A stretch of DNA of 64,000 nt from Pseudomonas marginalis (GCF_008692035.1 NZ_VTFG01000001.1:2790001-2854000), one strand, 5' to 3'; positions 29,284 through 38,397 are shown, counted from the stretch's first letter. Made by a program: numbers and translations. The notes: generated from the letters alone by a model not told the origin.

Positions 29284-30216
29284 TCAACCACGGGGCAGGA
29301 ACACATCGGCCAGCAGTTGATTGCGCGGCAGCCCCGCCAGGAACAGGCGCTTGGAGAAGGCCTCGACGCTGACAGGATGCCCGCAGAGTAAGGCCAGGGT
29401 TTGCCGGGAAACAAGCCGCAGTTGCGCCAATGCCTGGGCCAACTGCGCCGCAGTCCACAGCTCCACCGTCAGGTTCGGATGACGCGCAGCCAGTTCGGCC
29501 AGGGGCTCGGCCAGGTAATGACCGTCGGCATCATGGGCCAGGTGAATCATACGGATGGCGCCCTGGTGATCCTGGCGCAACGCCTCGCGCAGCACACCCC
29601 ACAGCGGCCCCAGGCCGGTACCGGAAGCCAGCAGCCACAGCGGCCGGGATTGCCAGTCGGGATCGTATTGCAGTGCTCCGCCACGCAGTTCTCCCAGGCG
29701 CAGGCGATCACCCACCGACAACGCGCGCGCGGCATCGCTGAATGCGCCGGGCTGGCGGCAATCGATATGAAACTCCAGGAAGGCATCCTCCTGAGGCAGG
29801 CTGGCCAGGGAATAAGGCCGTGCCACCTGCCCGGCCCACAACACCATGTGCTGCCCGGCGCGATACCGCAGTCCACGCTCCGGTTGCAGCCGCAGGCGCA
29901 GCACCGAGGTATTCAACCAATCGGCCCCCACCACCTGGGCCGGCAGGCCGTCCCGCAGCGGGTCGAACGCCTCGACCTGCAGATCGCCGATCACCTGGCA
30001 CTGGCACGCCAGGCGCCAGCCCTCCTGGCGTTGTGCCGGGCTCAAAGCAGCGGGCTGCCGGTCCTCGACCTCGCCCTGGCACCGCACCAGGCAAGCATGG
30101 CAGCTGCCGGCACGGCAACTGTAAGGCACGGCCACACCCGCCTGGTTCAAGGCATCCAGCAGGTTGCTGCCGGTGGCTACCGACCAATGGTGTTCGCCGA
30201 CGTACAGTTCAGGCAT
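29284..30216 (-). CDS. 2Fe-2S ferredoxin/FAD/NAD(P)H reductase
   Basis: 310 residues. An N-terminal plant-type 2Fe-2S domain has YSCRAGSCHACLV (three ligands, C-X4-C-X2-C) and a fourth Cys at RLACQC. An FNR-like module follows: FAD motif RPYSLAS, then NAD(P)-binding SGTGLGPLWG. It is built like the electron-transfer subunit of ring-hydroxylating oxygenases (BenC/XylZ type), but no oxygenase is nearby. It is the first gene of an apparent operon with the crotonase. It could supply electrons to an unlinked oxygenase or reductase. Divergent from fumarase. Confidence 0.86.
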   Translation of the reverse strand: MPELYVGEHHWSVATGSNLLDALNQAGVAVPYSCRAGSCHACLVRCQGEVEDRQPAALSPAQRQEGWRLACQCQVIGDLQVEAFDPLRDGLPAQVVGADWLNTSVLRLRLQPERGLRYRAGQHMVLWAGQVARPYSLASLPQEDAFLEFHIDCRQPGAFSDAARALSVGDRLRLGELRGGALQYDPDWQSRPLWLLASGTGLGPLWGVLREALRQDHQGAIRMIHLAHDADGHYLAEPLAELAARHPNLTVELWTAAQLAQALAQLRLVSRQTLALLCGHPVSVEAFSKRLFLAGLPRNQLLADVFLPRG

Positions 30217-30433
30217 AGCAGGACTCGATCACAAGGGGCGCGCACAGGGAATCATGCCTGCGACAGTTTGACCATAGTCGGGTGTATCGGCCACCGTGCC
30301 GGGTTATACTGCCGCGCCTTTTTAGCGTCGCGCCTGCACCACTTGGCGTGCCTTGGAAAGGTGGACTCAGCCGACCGATGCACCCCACTGAGCCCACCTT
30401 TATTGAATGTTCCCTTATAGAGGAGCGCGACTC

Positions 30434-31957
30434 ATGACCGTGATCAAGCAAGACGACCTGATTCAGAGCGTTGCCGACGCCCTGCAATTCATTTCCTACT
30501 ACCACCCCGTTGATTTCATCCAGGCGATGCACGAGGCCTACCTGCGCGAAGAATCGCCGGCAGCCCGTGACTCCATCGCGCAGATCCTGATCAACTCGCG
30601 CATGTGCGCCACCGGCCATCGCCCGATCTGCCAGGACACCGGTATCGTCACCGTGTTCGTGCGCGTGGGCATGGACGTACGTTGGGATGGCGCCACCATG
30701 GGCCTGGACGACATGATCAACGAAGGCGTGCGTCGCGCCTACAACCTGCCGGAAAACGTCCTGCGCGCCTCCATCCTGGCCGACCCGGCCGGTGCGCGTA
30801 AAAACACCAAGGACAACACCCCGGCCGTGATCCACTACTCCATCGTTCCGGGTAACACCGTGGAAGTGGATGTGGCGGCCAAGGGCGGCGGTTCCGAGAA
30901 CAAGTCGAAGATGGCCATGCTCAACCCGTCCGACTCGATCGTCGACTGGGTGCTCAAGACCGTTCCGACCATGGGCGCCGGCTGGTGCCCACCGGGCATG
31001 CTCGGCATCGGCATCGGCGGCACCGCCGAGAAAGCCGCGGTGATGGCCAAGGAAGTGTTGATGGAATCCATCGACATCCACGAGCTGAAAAAGCGCGGCC
31101 CGCAGAACCGTATCGAAGAGATGCGCCTGGAGTTGTTCGAGAAGGTCAACCAACTGGGCATCGGCGCCCAGGGCCTGGGTGGCCTGACCACCGTGCTCGA
31201 CGTGAAGATCATGGACTACCCGACCCACGCCGCTTCGCTGCCGGTGTGCATGATCCCCAACTGCGCCGCCACCCGTCACGCGCACTTCGTGCTCGACGGT
31301 TCGGGCCCGGCGTCGCTGGAAGCGCCACCGCTGGACGCCTACCCGGAAATCGTCTGGGAAGCCGGCCCATCGGCCCGCCGTGTCAACCTCGACACCCTGA
31401 CCCCGGAAGAAGTACAGAGCTGGAAGCCGGGCGAAACCGTGCTGCTCAACGGCAAGATGCTCACCGGTCGCGACGCCGCGCACAAGCGCATGGTCGAGAT
31501 GCTGAACAAGGGCGAAAGCCTGCCGGTGGACCTCAAGGGTCGCTTTATCTACTACGTCGGCCCGGTTGATCCGGTGCGCGAAGAAGTGGTTGGCCCTGCC
31601 GGTCCGACCACCGCGACACGGATGGACAAGTTCACCCGTCAGATCCTCGAGCAAACCGGCCTGCTGGGCATGATCGGTAAATCCGAGCGCGGCCCTACCG
31701 CGATCGAAGCGATCAAGGACCACAAGGCCGTGTACCTGATGGCCGTGGGCGGCGCCGCTTACCTGGTGGCCCAAGCCATCAAGAAGTCGCGTGTAGTGGC
31801 CTTCGCCGAACTGGGCATGGAAGCGATCTACGAGTTCGACGTGAAAGACATGCCGGTCACCGTTGCGGTGGACAGCAAGGGCGAATCCGTCCACATCACC
31901 GGTCCTGCCATCTGGCAGAAAAAGATCAGTGAAAGCCTGGCGGTAGAAGTGCAGTAA
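30434..31957 (+). CDS. class I fumarate hydratase, 4Fe-4S
   Basis: 507 residues from ATG 30434, with GAGGAG upstream. Iron-sulfur-dependent, oxygen-sensitive fumarase of the TCA cycle, FumA/FumB type. The alpha part contains CATGHRPICQDTGIVTVFVR (a cluster ligand Cys and substrate loop), PNCAATRHAHFVLDGSGPA another Cys, and GAGWCPPGMLGIGIGG a third. The beta part ends with the usual GPTTATRMDKF and ELGMEAIYEFDVKDMPV segments. It is unlinked to sodA/fumC. Downstream is a strong terminator. Confidence 0.95.
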   Translation: MTVIKQDDLIQSVADALQFISYYHPVDFIQAMHEAYLREESPAARDSIAQILINSRMCATGHRPICQDTGIVTVFVRVGMDVRWDGATMGLDDMINEGVRRAYNLPENVLRASILADPAGARKNTKDNTPAVIHYSIVPGNTVEVDVAAKGGGSENKSKMAMLNPSDSIVDWVLKTVPTMGAGWCPPGMLGIGIGGTAEKAAVMAKEVLMESIDIHELKKRGPQNRIEEMRLELFEKVNQLGIGAQGLGGLTTVLDVKIMDYPTHAASLPVCMIPNCAATRHAHFVLDGSGPASLEAPPLDAYPEIVWEAGPSARRVNLDTLTPEEVQSWKPGETVLLNGKMLTGRDAAHKRMVEMLNKGESLPVDLKGRFIYYVGPVDPVREEVVGPAGPTTATRMDKFTRQILEQTGLLGMIGKSERGPTAIEAIKDHKAVYLMAVGGAAYLVAQAIKKSRVVAFAELGMEAIYEFDVKDMPVTVAVDSKGESVHITGPAIWQKKISESLAVEVQ

Positions 31958-31978
31958 GCACCCTCCCCCAAGACTGAG

Positions 31979-32010
31979 GCGACCGCGGCCCATGGCCCGG
32001 TCGCTTTTTT
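31979..32010 (+). terminator. intrinsic terminator of fumarase
   Basis: GCGACCG pairs with CGGTCGC around a self-complementary GGCCCATGGCC loop and is followed by TTTTTT. Confidence 0.88.
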
Positions 32011-32045
32011 ATTGCCTGCTGATTCACCTATGGCAAGCGGGTTTA

Positions 32046-32078
32046 TTGTGGTGAGCGGGCTTGCCCCGCTCACCACAA
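32046..32078. repeat. REP-like palindrome, GTGGTGAGCGGGCTTGC type
   Basis: TTGTGGTGAGCGGG and CCCGCTCACCACAA are perfect arms around CTTGC. Sequence and the central GCTTGCC resemble pseudomonad REP elements, but of a different subfamily from the GTGGGAGGGGGCTTG copies elsewhere in this window. Confidence 0.8.
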
Positions 32079-32176
32079 GAAGCCCACTCTCCCTTCAGCC
32101 ACGACAGCCCCTCACCACAAGACCCAAGCCGCTCATGCTATGGTGCACTCCCCTTACCGTGCCTGCCCATCACCGT

Positions 32177-33943
32177 ATGATCGTGATCCCTCGCCCGCTG
32201 CGCCTGACCTTCTACTCCCTGCTGATCATCGCCGGTGCGCTGCTGGCCGCGGCCTTGGCCACGCGCCATGCCGAACGCCAGGCTTTGGTGGACGATGCGG
32301 CCCGCGCCAACCAGCAGCTGGCGCTGTACGCCAATTCCCTGCACACCCTGATCGAACGCTACCGCGCCCTGCCCGCCGTGCTGGCGCTGGACTCGGAGAT
32401 GATCAACGCGCTCAAAGGCCCGTTGGACGCCGGCACCCAGGACCTGCTCAACCGCAAGCTCGAACGCATCAATGGAGCGGCGCAGTCCTCCACCCTGGAG
32501 TTAATGGACCGCACCGGCCTGGCCGTGGCCGCCAGCAACTGGAACTTGCCGAGCAGTTATGTCGGGCACAACTACGCGTTTCGGCCGTATTTCAGCCAGA
32601 CCAAGAGCCAGGGCACCGGGCGCTTTTACGCGGTCGGCGTAACCACCGGGATCCCGGGGTATTTCCTCTCCAGCGCCGTGCTGGATGAACACGAGCAGTT
32701 CCTTGGCGCCATGGTGGTGAAACTGGAATTCCCTGAGCTGGAGCGCGAATGGGCCCAGGGCGATGACCTGTTGCTGGTCAGCGACGCACGCGGCATCGTG
32801 TTTATCGCCAACCAACCGGGCTGGCGTTATCGCAACCTGCACCCGTTGTCGGCCAGCGATCTGGTCGAACTCAAGGCCACCCGCCAATACGACAAGAAAC
32901 AACTGCAGCCGCTGGACACCCAGACGTTGCAACGCTTCGACGAAAACAGCCACCTGATGCGCGTCAACGGCCCCGATGGCAACGCCAATTACATCTGGGA
33001 GTCCCTGCCGCTGAAGGCCGAGGGCTGGACCCTGCACCTGTTGCGCAAACCCCAGTTCGCTTTTGAAGACCAGCGCAACGCCGGCCTTGCCGCCGCCGGC
33101 TCCTGGCTGGCGCTGGTGTTCCTGGTGCTGTTCCTCAGCCAACGCTGGCGCCTGGCCCGTTTGCGCCAGCGCAGCCGCGAAGAACTCGAACAGCTTGTGG
33201 AAGAGCGCACCCAGGCCCTGCGCACGGCCCAGGATGGCCTGGTGCAATCGGCGAAATTAGCGGCGTTGGGGCAGATGTCCGCCGCCCTCGCCCATGAGAT
33301 CAACCAGCCGCTGACCGCCCAGCGCATGCAGTTGGCGACCCTGCGGTTGCTGTTGGACCACGGTCGGGTGGACGACGCCTACAAGGCCCTGACCCCACTG
33401 GACGATATGCTCACACGCATGGCCGCGCTGACCGGCCACCTCAAGACCTTTGCGCGCAAAAGCCCCAGCGGCCTGCGCGAACGCCTTGACCTGGCCACCG
33501 TGGTCGACCAGTCCCTGCACCTGCTCGACGCGCGCCTGCGTGATGAAGCCATCGGCACCGTGCTGGACCTGACCCGCCCCGCCTGGGTACGCGGCGACGC
33601 GATCCGCCTCGAACAGGTGCTGATCAACCTGCTGCGCAACGCCCTCGACGCCATGGCCGACAAACCCCGCAAGCGCCTGGAAATCCGCCTGCATGCCGAC
33701 CAGCAACTGTGGCAACTCACGGTCAGCGACAGCGGCGGCGGGATTGCCGAAGAGCACCTCAACAGCGTGTTCGACCCGTTCTTTACCACCAAGCCGGTGG
33801 GCGACGGGCTCGGCTTGGGCCTGGCGGTTTCCTACGCTATCGTGCACGAATTGGGCGGACGCCTGAGCGCCAGTAACCGTGGCGACGGCGCGGTATTTAC
33901 CCTGACCTTGCCTATCGCGCTGGAGACACCCGACTTATGTTGA
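32177..33943 (+). CDS. C4/C5-dicarboxylate sensor histidine kinase, DctB/MifS type
   Basis: 588 residues from ATG 32177. An N-terminal membrane segment (about 8-28), a periplasmic double PDC/Cache sensor of about 260 residues ([30 protein letters not shown]), a second membrane segment ([18 protein letters not shown]), a coiled coil and the kinase core follow. The core shows the phospho-acceptor [15 protein letters not shown], the N box [14 protein letters not shown] and [12 protein letters not shown]. It overlaps the response regulator gene by 7 bases. The downstream kgtP gene and its sigma-54 promoter suggest that the ligand is 2-oxoglutarate, as in P. aeruginosa MifS, rather than succinate. 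Ligand assignment is inference. Confidence 0.9.
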   Translation: MIVIPRPLRLTFYSLLIIAGALLAAALATRHAERQALVDDAARANQQLALYANSLHTLIERYRALPAVLALDSEMINALKGPLDAGTQDLLNRKLERINGAAQSSTLELMDRTGLAVAASNWNLPSSYVGHNYAFRPYFSQTKSQGTGRFYAVGVTTGIPGYFLSSAVLDEHEQFLGAMVVKLEFPELEREWAQGDDLLLVSDARGIVFIANQPGWRYRNLHPLSASDLVELKATRQYDKKQLQPLDTQTLQRFDENSHLMRVNGPDGNANYIWESLPLKAEGWTLHLLRKPQFAFEDQRNAGLAAAGSWLALVFLVLFLSQRWRLARLRQRSREELEQLVEERTQALRTAQDGLVQSAKLAALGQMSAALAHEINQPLTAQRMQLATLRLLLDHGRVDDAYKALTPLDDMLTRMAALTGHLKTFARKSPSGLRERLDLATVVDQSLHLLDARLRDEAIGTVLDLTRPAWVRGDAIRLEQVLINLLRNALDAMADKPRKRLEIRLHADQQLWQLTVSDSGGGIAEEHLNSVFDPFFTTKPVGDGLGLGLAVSYAIVHELGGRLSASNRGDGAVFTLTLPIALETPDLC

Positions 33944-35271
33944 ACGCGGTGATTGTGGTCGATGACGAAGCCAGCATTCGGACGGCCGTCGAGCAATGGC
34001 TGAGCTTGTCGGGGTTCGAGGTGCAGTTGTTCAGCCGCGCCGAAGCCTGCCTGGCGCAACTGCCCAAGGACTTTCCCGGGGTGATCCTGAGCGACGTGCG
34101 CATGCCCGGGCTCAGCGGCCTGGAGCTGCTGGCCGAAGTGCAGCGCCGTGACGCCGACCTGCCCGTCATCCTGCTGACCGGACATGGCGATGTACCGATG
34201 GCCGTCGAAGCCATGCGCGACGGCGCCTACGACTTCCTGGAAAAACCCTTCAGCCCCGATGCCTTGCTCAACAGCCTGCGCCGCGCATTGGACAAGCGCG
34301 GGCTGATCCTCGAAAACCGCCGCCTGCACCAACAGGCCGATCATCGGGCACAGTTGGAGTCGAGCCTGCTCGGCGTGTCCCGTGGCTTGCAGAACCTGCG
34401 CCGACAGGTACTCGACCTGGCGACCTTGCCGGTCAACGTGCTGATCCGTGGCGAGACCGGCAGCGGCAAGGAGCTGGTCGCCCGTTGCCTGCATGACTTC
34501 GGCCCCCGTGCGAAAAAACCGTTTGTGGCGCTCAATTGCGCGGCGATTCCCGAGCAACTGTTCGAGGCCGAACTGTTCGGCCACGAAAGCGGCGCCTTCA
34601 CCGGTGCCCAGGGCAAGCGCATCGGCAAACTGGAGTACGCCCATGGCGGCACGCTGTTCCTCGATGAAATCGAAAGCATGCCCCTGGCCCAGCAAGTGAA
34701 GCTGTTGCGGGTGTTGCAGGATCAGAAGCTGGAACGCCTGGGCTCCAATCAAAGCATTCATGTGGATTTACGCATCATTGCCGCCACCAAGCCGGACCTG
34801 CTGGAAGAAGCCCGCGCCGGGCGCTTTCGCGAAGACCTGGCCTATCGGCTGAACGTTGCACAACTGCGCCTGCCGCCCCTGCGCGAGCGCCGCGAAGACA
34901 TCCCGCTGCTGTTCGATCACTTTGCCCAAAGCGCCGCCGAGCGCCTGGGCCGCAGCGCGGAACCGCTGAGCGGCGCGCAGTTGGGCCGCCTGCTCAGCCA
35001 TGACTGGCCGGGCAACGTGCGTGAGCTGGCCAACGTCGCCGAACGCCAGGTGCTGGGCCTTGGCGAGCCGGAGCCGGAAGGGATCGAAGCCGGGCAATCG
35101 CTGGCCGCGCAGCAGGAGGCGTTCGAGGCCCATTGCCTGAAGGCTGCATTGACCCGGTATAAAGGCGATATCAAGGCGGTGCTGGCGGAGTTGCAGTTGC
35201 CACGGCGCACCTTCAACGAAAAGATGCAGCGCCATGGGTTGGCCAGGGACATGTTCCTGAAAGACGAATGA
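33937..35271 (+). CDS. sigma-54 activator, DctD/MifR-type NtrC-family response regulator
   Basis: 444 residues. The receiver domain (1-120) has the phospho-acceptor Asp in VILSDVRMPG. The AAA+ domain shows Walker A GETGSGKE, the sigma-54 contact loop GAFTGA, Walker B GTLFLDEIESM and the arginine finger region. The C-terminal Fis-type helix-turn-helix begins near AALTRYKGDIKAVLAELQLP. All sigma-54 activation motifs are intact. The TGA stop is itself part of an 18-base palindrome that starts a pair of presumed binding sites for this protein. Target: the downstream kgtP gene. Confidence 0.92.
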   Translation: MLNAVIVVDDEASIRTAVEQWLSLSGFEVQLFSRAEACLAQLPKDFPGVILSDVRMPGLSGLELLAEVQRRDADLPVILLTGHGDVPMAVEAMRDGAYDFLEKPFSPDALLNSLRRALDKRGLILENRRLHQQADHRAQLESSLLGVSRGLQNLRRQVLDLATLPVNVLIRGETGSGKELVARCLHDFGPRAKKPFVALNCAAIPEQLFEAELFGHESGAFTGAQGKRIGKLEYAHGGTLFLDEIESMPLAQQVKLLRVLQDQKLERLGSNQSIHVDLRIIAATKPDLLEEARAGRFREDLAYRLNVAQLRLPPLRERREDIPLLFDHFAQSAAERLGRSAEPLSGAQLGRLLSHDWPGNVRELANVAERQVLGLGEPEPEGIEAGQSLAAQQEAFEAHCLKAALTRYKGDIKAVLAELQLPRRTFNEKMQRHGLARDMFLKDE

Positions 35272-35319
35272 GCGGATTTCCGCTCATCACCCTCAAAAAC
35301 ATCAGCGACTTTCCGCCCA
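35269..35319. promoter_or_regulatory. two tandem upstream activator sites for the DctD/MifR-like regulator
   Basis: TGAGCGGATTTCCGCTCA (35269-35286) is a perfect palindrome around TT. TCAGCGACTTTCCGCCCA (35302-35319) matches it at 14 of 18 positions. Centres are 33 bases apart, about three helical turns, and lie about 109 and 76 bases upstream of the start site predicted from the sigma-54 promoter. Confidence 0.7.
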
Positions 35320-35360
35320 AAATAAAACCCAGCCCCTTCTAGACCGGGCCTTCATCTACC

Positions 35361-35376
35361 TGGCACAGCTCCTGCT
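35361..35376 (+). promoter_or_regulatory. sigma-54 promoter of kgtP
   Basis: TGGCACAGCTCCTGCT matches the sigma-54 consensus TGGCACGNNNNTTGCW at 10 of 12 fixed positions, including the GG and GC elements at correct spacing. Transcription would start near 35387, leaving a leader of about 52 bases. Confidence 0.8.
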
Positions 35377-35438
35377 ATAGCCCCAGCCAGGCTGCGCTCG
35401 CGCCGCTCCATAAAAACAACTAGATGAAGGATCCTTCA

Positions 35439-36758
35439 ATGGATAACTCCAACACCTTGCCCCTGGGGTCGGCGGCAGCGCCGGCCAAGGAACGCACCAC
35501 CACCAGCCGCATCAAATCGATCTTCAGCGGATCGGTCGGCAACATGGTCGAGTGGTACGACTGGTATGTCTACGCCGCGTTCTCGCTGTACTTCGCCAAA
35601 GCCTTTTTCCCGAAAGGCGACACCACCGCCCAATTGCTCAACACCGCCGCGATCTTCGCCGTGGGCTTCCTGATGCGCCCCATCGGTGGCTGGCTGATGG
35701 GCCTGTACGCCGACCGTGCGGGTCGCAAAGCAGCACTGATGGCGTCGGTCCTGCTGATGTGCTTCGGCTCGTTGATCATCGCCCTGAGCCCCGGTTACGA
35801 AACCATCGGCGTCGGCGCACCGATCCTGCTGGTGTTCGCCCGCCTGCTGCAAGGCTTGTCGGTCGGTGGCGAATACGGCACCTCGGCCACCTACCTGAGT
35901 GAAATGGCCACCAAGGAACGTCGCGGTTTCTTCTCCAGCTTCCAGTACGTGACCCTGATCTCCGGCCAGCTTATCGCCCTGGCCGTGCTGATCGTGCTGC
36001 AGCAGATCCTTACCACCGAGCAACTGTACGACTGGGGCTGGCGTATCCCGTTCGCCATCGGCGCCCTGTGCGCAGTGGTCGCGCTGTACCTGCGTCGCGG
36101 CATGGAAGAAACCGAGTCGTTCACCAAGAAGGAAAAAGCCAAGGAAAGCGCCATGCGCACCTTGATGCGCCACCCCAAGGAACTGATGACCGTGGTCGGC
36201 CTGACCATGGGCGGCACCCTGGCTTTCTACACCTACACCACCTACATGCAGAAGTACCTGGTGAACACCGTCGGCATGAGCATTTCCGACTCCACCACGA
36301 TCTCGGCGGCAACGCTGTTCCTGTTCATGTGCCTGCAACCGATCGTCGGTGGGCTGTCGGATAAAGTCGGGCGTCGGCCGATCCTGATCGCCTTCGGCAT
36401 CCTCGGCACGCTGTTCACCGTACCGATCCTCACCACCCTGCACACTATCCAGACCTGGTGGGGCGCGTTCTTCCTGATCATGGCCGCGCTGATCATCGTC
36501 AGCGGCTACACCTCGATCAACGCCGTGGTCAAGGCTGAACTGTTCCCAACCGAAATCCGCGCCCTGGGCGTGGGCCTGCCCTATGCACTGACCGTGTCGA
36601 TCTTCGGCGGTACCGCTGAATACATCGCGCTGTGGTTCAAGAGCATCGGCATGGAAACCGGTTACTACTGGTATGTGACTGCGTGTATTGCAGTGTCGCT
36701 GGCGGTCTATGTGACCATGAAGGACACACGCAAGCATTCGCGCATCACCACGGACTAA
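35439..36758 (+). CDS. kgtP: MFS 2-oxoglutarate:proton symporter KgtP
   Basis: 439 residues; ATG 35439 is chosen because AAGGA lies 7 bases before it (the in-frame ATG at 35424 has no such site). Twelve hydrophobic segments, with GNMVEWYDWYVYAAFSLYFA in the first, LMRPIGGWLMGLYADRAGRK in the loop 2-3 signature, and ARLLQGLSVGGEYGTSATYL are nearly the same as in E. coli KgtP. It belongs to the metabolite:H+ symporter branch of the major facilitator superfamily and imports 2-oxoglutarate across the inner membrane. Control by the adjacent two-component system through sigma-54 is strongly suggested by the promoter. Confidence 0.9.
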   Translation: MDNSNTLPLGSAAAPAKERTTTSRIKSIFSGSVGNMVEWYDWYVYAAFSLYFAKAFFPKGDTTAQLLNTAAIFAVGFLMRPIGGWLMGLYADRAGRKAALMASVLLMCFGSLIIALSPGYETIGVGAPILLVFARLLQGLSVGGEYGTSATYLSEMATKERRGFFSSFQYVTLISGQLIALAVLIVLQQILTTEQLYDWGWRIPFAIGALCAVVALYLRRGMEETESFTKKEKAKESAMRTLMRHPKELMTVVGLTMGGTLAFYTYTTYMQKYLVNTVGMSISDSTTISAATLFLFMCLQPIVGGLSDKVGRRPILIAFGILGTLFTVPILTTLHTIQTWWGAFFLIMAALIIVSGYTSINAVVKAELFPTEIRALGVGLPYALTVSIFGGTAEYIALWFKSIGMETGYYWYVTACIAVSLAVYVTMKDTRKHSRITTD

Positions 36759-36778
36759 CGGTTGGATGCAGTAACAAA

Positions 36779-36806
36779 TGTGGGAGCGGGCTTGCCCCCT
36801 CCCACC
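36779..36806. repeat. single REP hairpin
   Basis: GTGGGAGCGGGCTTGCCCCC-type palindrome with TCCCAC on the right arm. It lies between the convergent kgtP and COG4705 genes and may act as their shared terminator; no T-run is attached. Confidence 0.75.
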
Positions 36807-36813
36807 TGTTGAA

Positions 36814-37569
36814 TCAGGACACCTCTGCTACCGGGCTCCGGCCATACCGTCGCTGTGCATACGACGCCCCGACAATCATCACCACCAGCACCGCCGCCAA
36901 TACCGCCGACGATCCAATGGTGCCGAAATCCAATCCGCCCTTTTCATGGGGCTTGGTCAGGAAGTCGCCCAGGGTTGCACCAAACGGCCGGGTCAGTACA
37001 AACGCCACCCAGAACAACAGCACCGACGAGATTTGGGTGAAGTACTTGAGCGCCACTACCGCGGCAATGGTCGAGCCAATCAACAAGGCGCCACCGGCAA
37101 AGCCGAGCCCCGAATCGTCCGCCAGGAAGTCGCCCAACGCAGTGCCCAGGGTGTTGGAGAACAGGATCGCCATCCAGTAGAACAGCTCGCCTCGGAAAGT
37201 CTGCACCTTGTTCACGTTCAGCGAGTCACCACTGAGGTGCCACAAGGCAAAGATGATCATCAGGATCACGATCAGGATCATCGACCCGGTGGCGTAGCCC
37301 AGGCCCAGGGTGCGGTCCATGAAGTCCGACATGGTGGTGCCGGCGGTGCTGGTGGAAAGGATCACGATCCAGTACAGCACCGGGTTGTAGGTTTTCGACC
37401 AGAGTTGTGTCACCAGAGTGACCAGGAACACGCTGATAAGGATCATCGAGCTGATGGCGTAACCGACGTTCAGGGTCATCGACAACAAGTCCCCGGCGGT
37501 TTCGCCCAGGGTGGTTGCGCAGATTTTCATGACCCAGAACGCCAGGGTGATCTGAGGAAGTTTATTCAT
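36814..37569 (-). CDS. COG4705 multi-pass membrane protein with four internal repeats
   Basis: 251 residues from ATG 37569 (MNKLPQITLAFWVMKICATT). Eight hydrophobic stretches. Four copies of a short motif follow each other: ATTLGETAGDLLS, GTTMSDFMDRT, GTALGDFLADD and GATLGDFLTKP, each Gly/Ala-Thr, three residues, acidic, then hydrophobic. The last three are at membrane-segment starts. Such repeated acidic motifs suggest a tandemly duplicated transporter with symmetry-related binding residues. Function is unknown for this family. It converges on kgtP; the flavin reductase gene is divergent. Confidence 0.78.
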   Translation of the reverse strand: MNKLPQITLAFWVMKICATTLGETAGDLLSMTLNVGYAISSMILISVFLVTLVTQLWSKTYNPVLYWIVILSTSTAGTTMSDFMDRTLGLGYATGSMILIVILMIIFALWHLSGDSLNVNKVQTFRGELFYWMAILFSNTLGTALGDFLADDSGLGFAGGALLIGSTIAAVVALKYFTQISSVLLFWVAFVLTRPFGATLGDFLTKPHEKGGLDFGTIGSSAVLAAVLVVMIVGASYAQRRYGRSPVAEVS

Positions 37570-37746
37570 GCGGTAGAAGGCTCCGAGGCTCAGTCTTATA
37601 GGGGGTATCGACCTTGGGCGCAGACTGAACGGGCCGCTGTGAAAAATAGGTGGCCGCTGAATGAAAATTCCATAGGGCCGATGGAAATTCGTCGCCGTGG
37701 ATTGCACTATGACGGCCTCCCAGAACCCCGCAGCAGGAACCCGGCC

Positions 37747-38379
37747 ATGCCTGACGATATCCACTTCTACGAACCGGCCAACGGCCACGGCCTGCCACAC
37801 GACCCGTTCAATGCCATTGTCGGGCCACGGCCGATTGGCTGGATTTCATCCCACGACAATAACGGGCGCCTGAACCTGGCGCCCTACAGTTTTTTCAATG
37901 CGTTCAACTACATTCCACCGATCATTGGGTTTTCCAGCGTCGGGCGCAAAGACAGCCTGAACAACATCGAACAGACCGGCGAGTTTGTGTGGAACCTGGC
38001 CACCCGCCCGCTGGCCGAGCAGATGAACCAGAGCTGCGCGGCCGTCTCGCCGGAGGTGAATGAGTTCGAGTTGTCCGGCCTGACACCGGTGGCGTCGAAA
38101 ATCGTCGGCGTGCCGCGAGTGGGCGAGAGCCCGGTGTCGTTCGAGTGCAAGGTGACGCAGATCATCCAGCTGCAGCGCGCCGACCAGCAGTTGGTGCCCA
38201 GCTGGCTGGTGCTGGGCGAGGTGGTCGCGGTGCACATTGCCAAGTGGCTGCTCAAGGATGGGGTGTACGACACCGCAGCCGCGGAGCCGATTTTGCGTGG
38301 CGGTGGCCCGGCAGACTACTTCCAGCTGGGGCCGGAGGCGTTGTTCAAGATGTATCGCCCAGGCGCCAGCAAACCCTGA
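37747..38379 (+). CDS. flavin reductase-like (FMN-binding split barrel) protein
   Basis: 210 residues from ATG 37747 (MPDDIHFYEPANGHGLPHDP), with AGGA spaced well. Split-barrel fold of the flavin reductase-like family: IVGPRPIGWISSHDNNGRLN, APYSFFNAFNYIPPIIGFSS and the C-terminal VLGEVVAVHI typify FMN-binding members of the DIM6/NTAB type. These bind FMN and often reduce flavin or transfer hydride; the substrate is unknown. The frame is open far upstream only because of composition. A REPIN follows. Confidence 0.85.
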   Translation: MPDDIHFYEPANGHGLPHDPFNAIVGPRPIGWISSHDNNGRLNLAPYSFFNAFNYIPPIIGFSSVGRKDSLNNIEQTGEFVWNLATRPLAEQMNQSCAAVSPEVNEFELSGLTPVASKIVGVPRVGESPVSFECKVTQIIQLQRADQQLVPSWLVLGEVVAVHIAKWLLKDGVYDTAAAEPILRGGGPADYFQLGPEALFKMYRPGASKP

Positions 38380-38397
38380 CTGAAATACACCAAAAAA

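Noticed and set aside
32177-35271. Naming the two-component system dctB-dctD outright
   Set aside because: The neighbouring permease is KgtP (2-oxoglutarate), not DctA or DctPQM, so a MifS/MifR identity is equally or more likely; symbols were left blank.
36778-37746. Long upstream extension of the flavin reductase frame, opposite the COG4705 gene
   Set aside because: It begins in a REP hairpin and is low complexity; the conserved protein starts at 37747 with a good ribosome-binding site.
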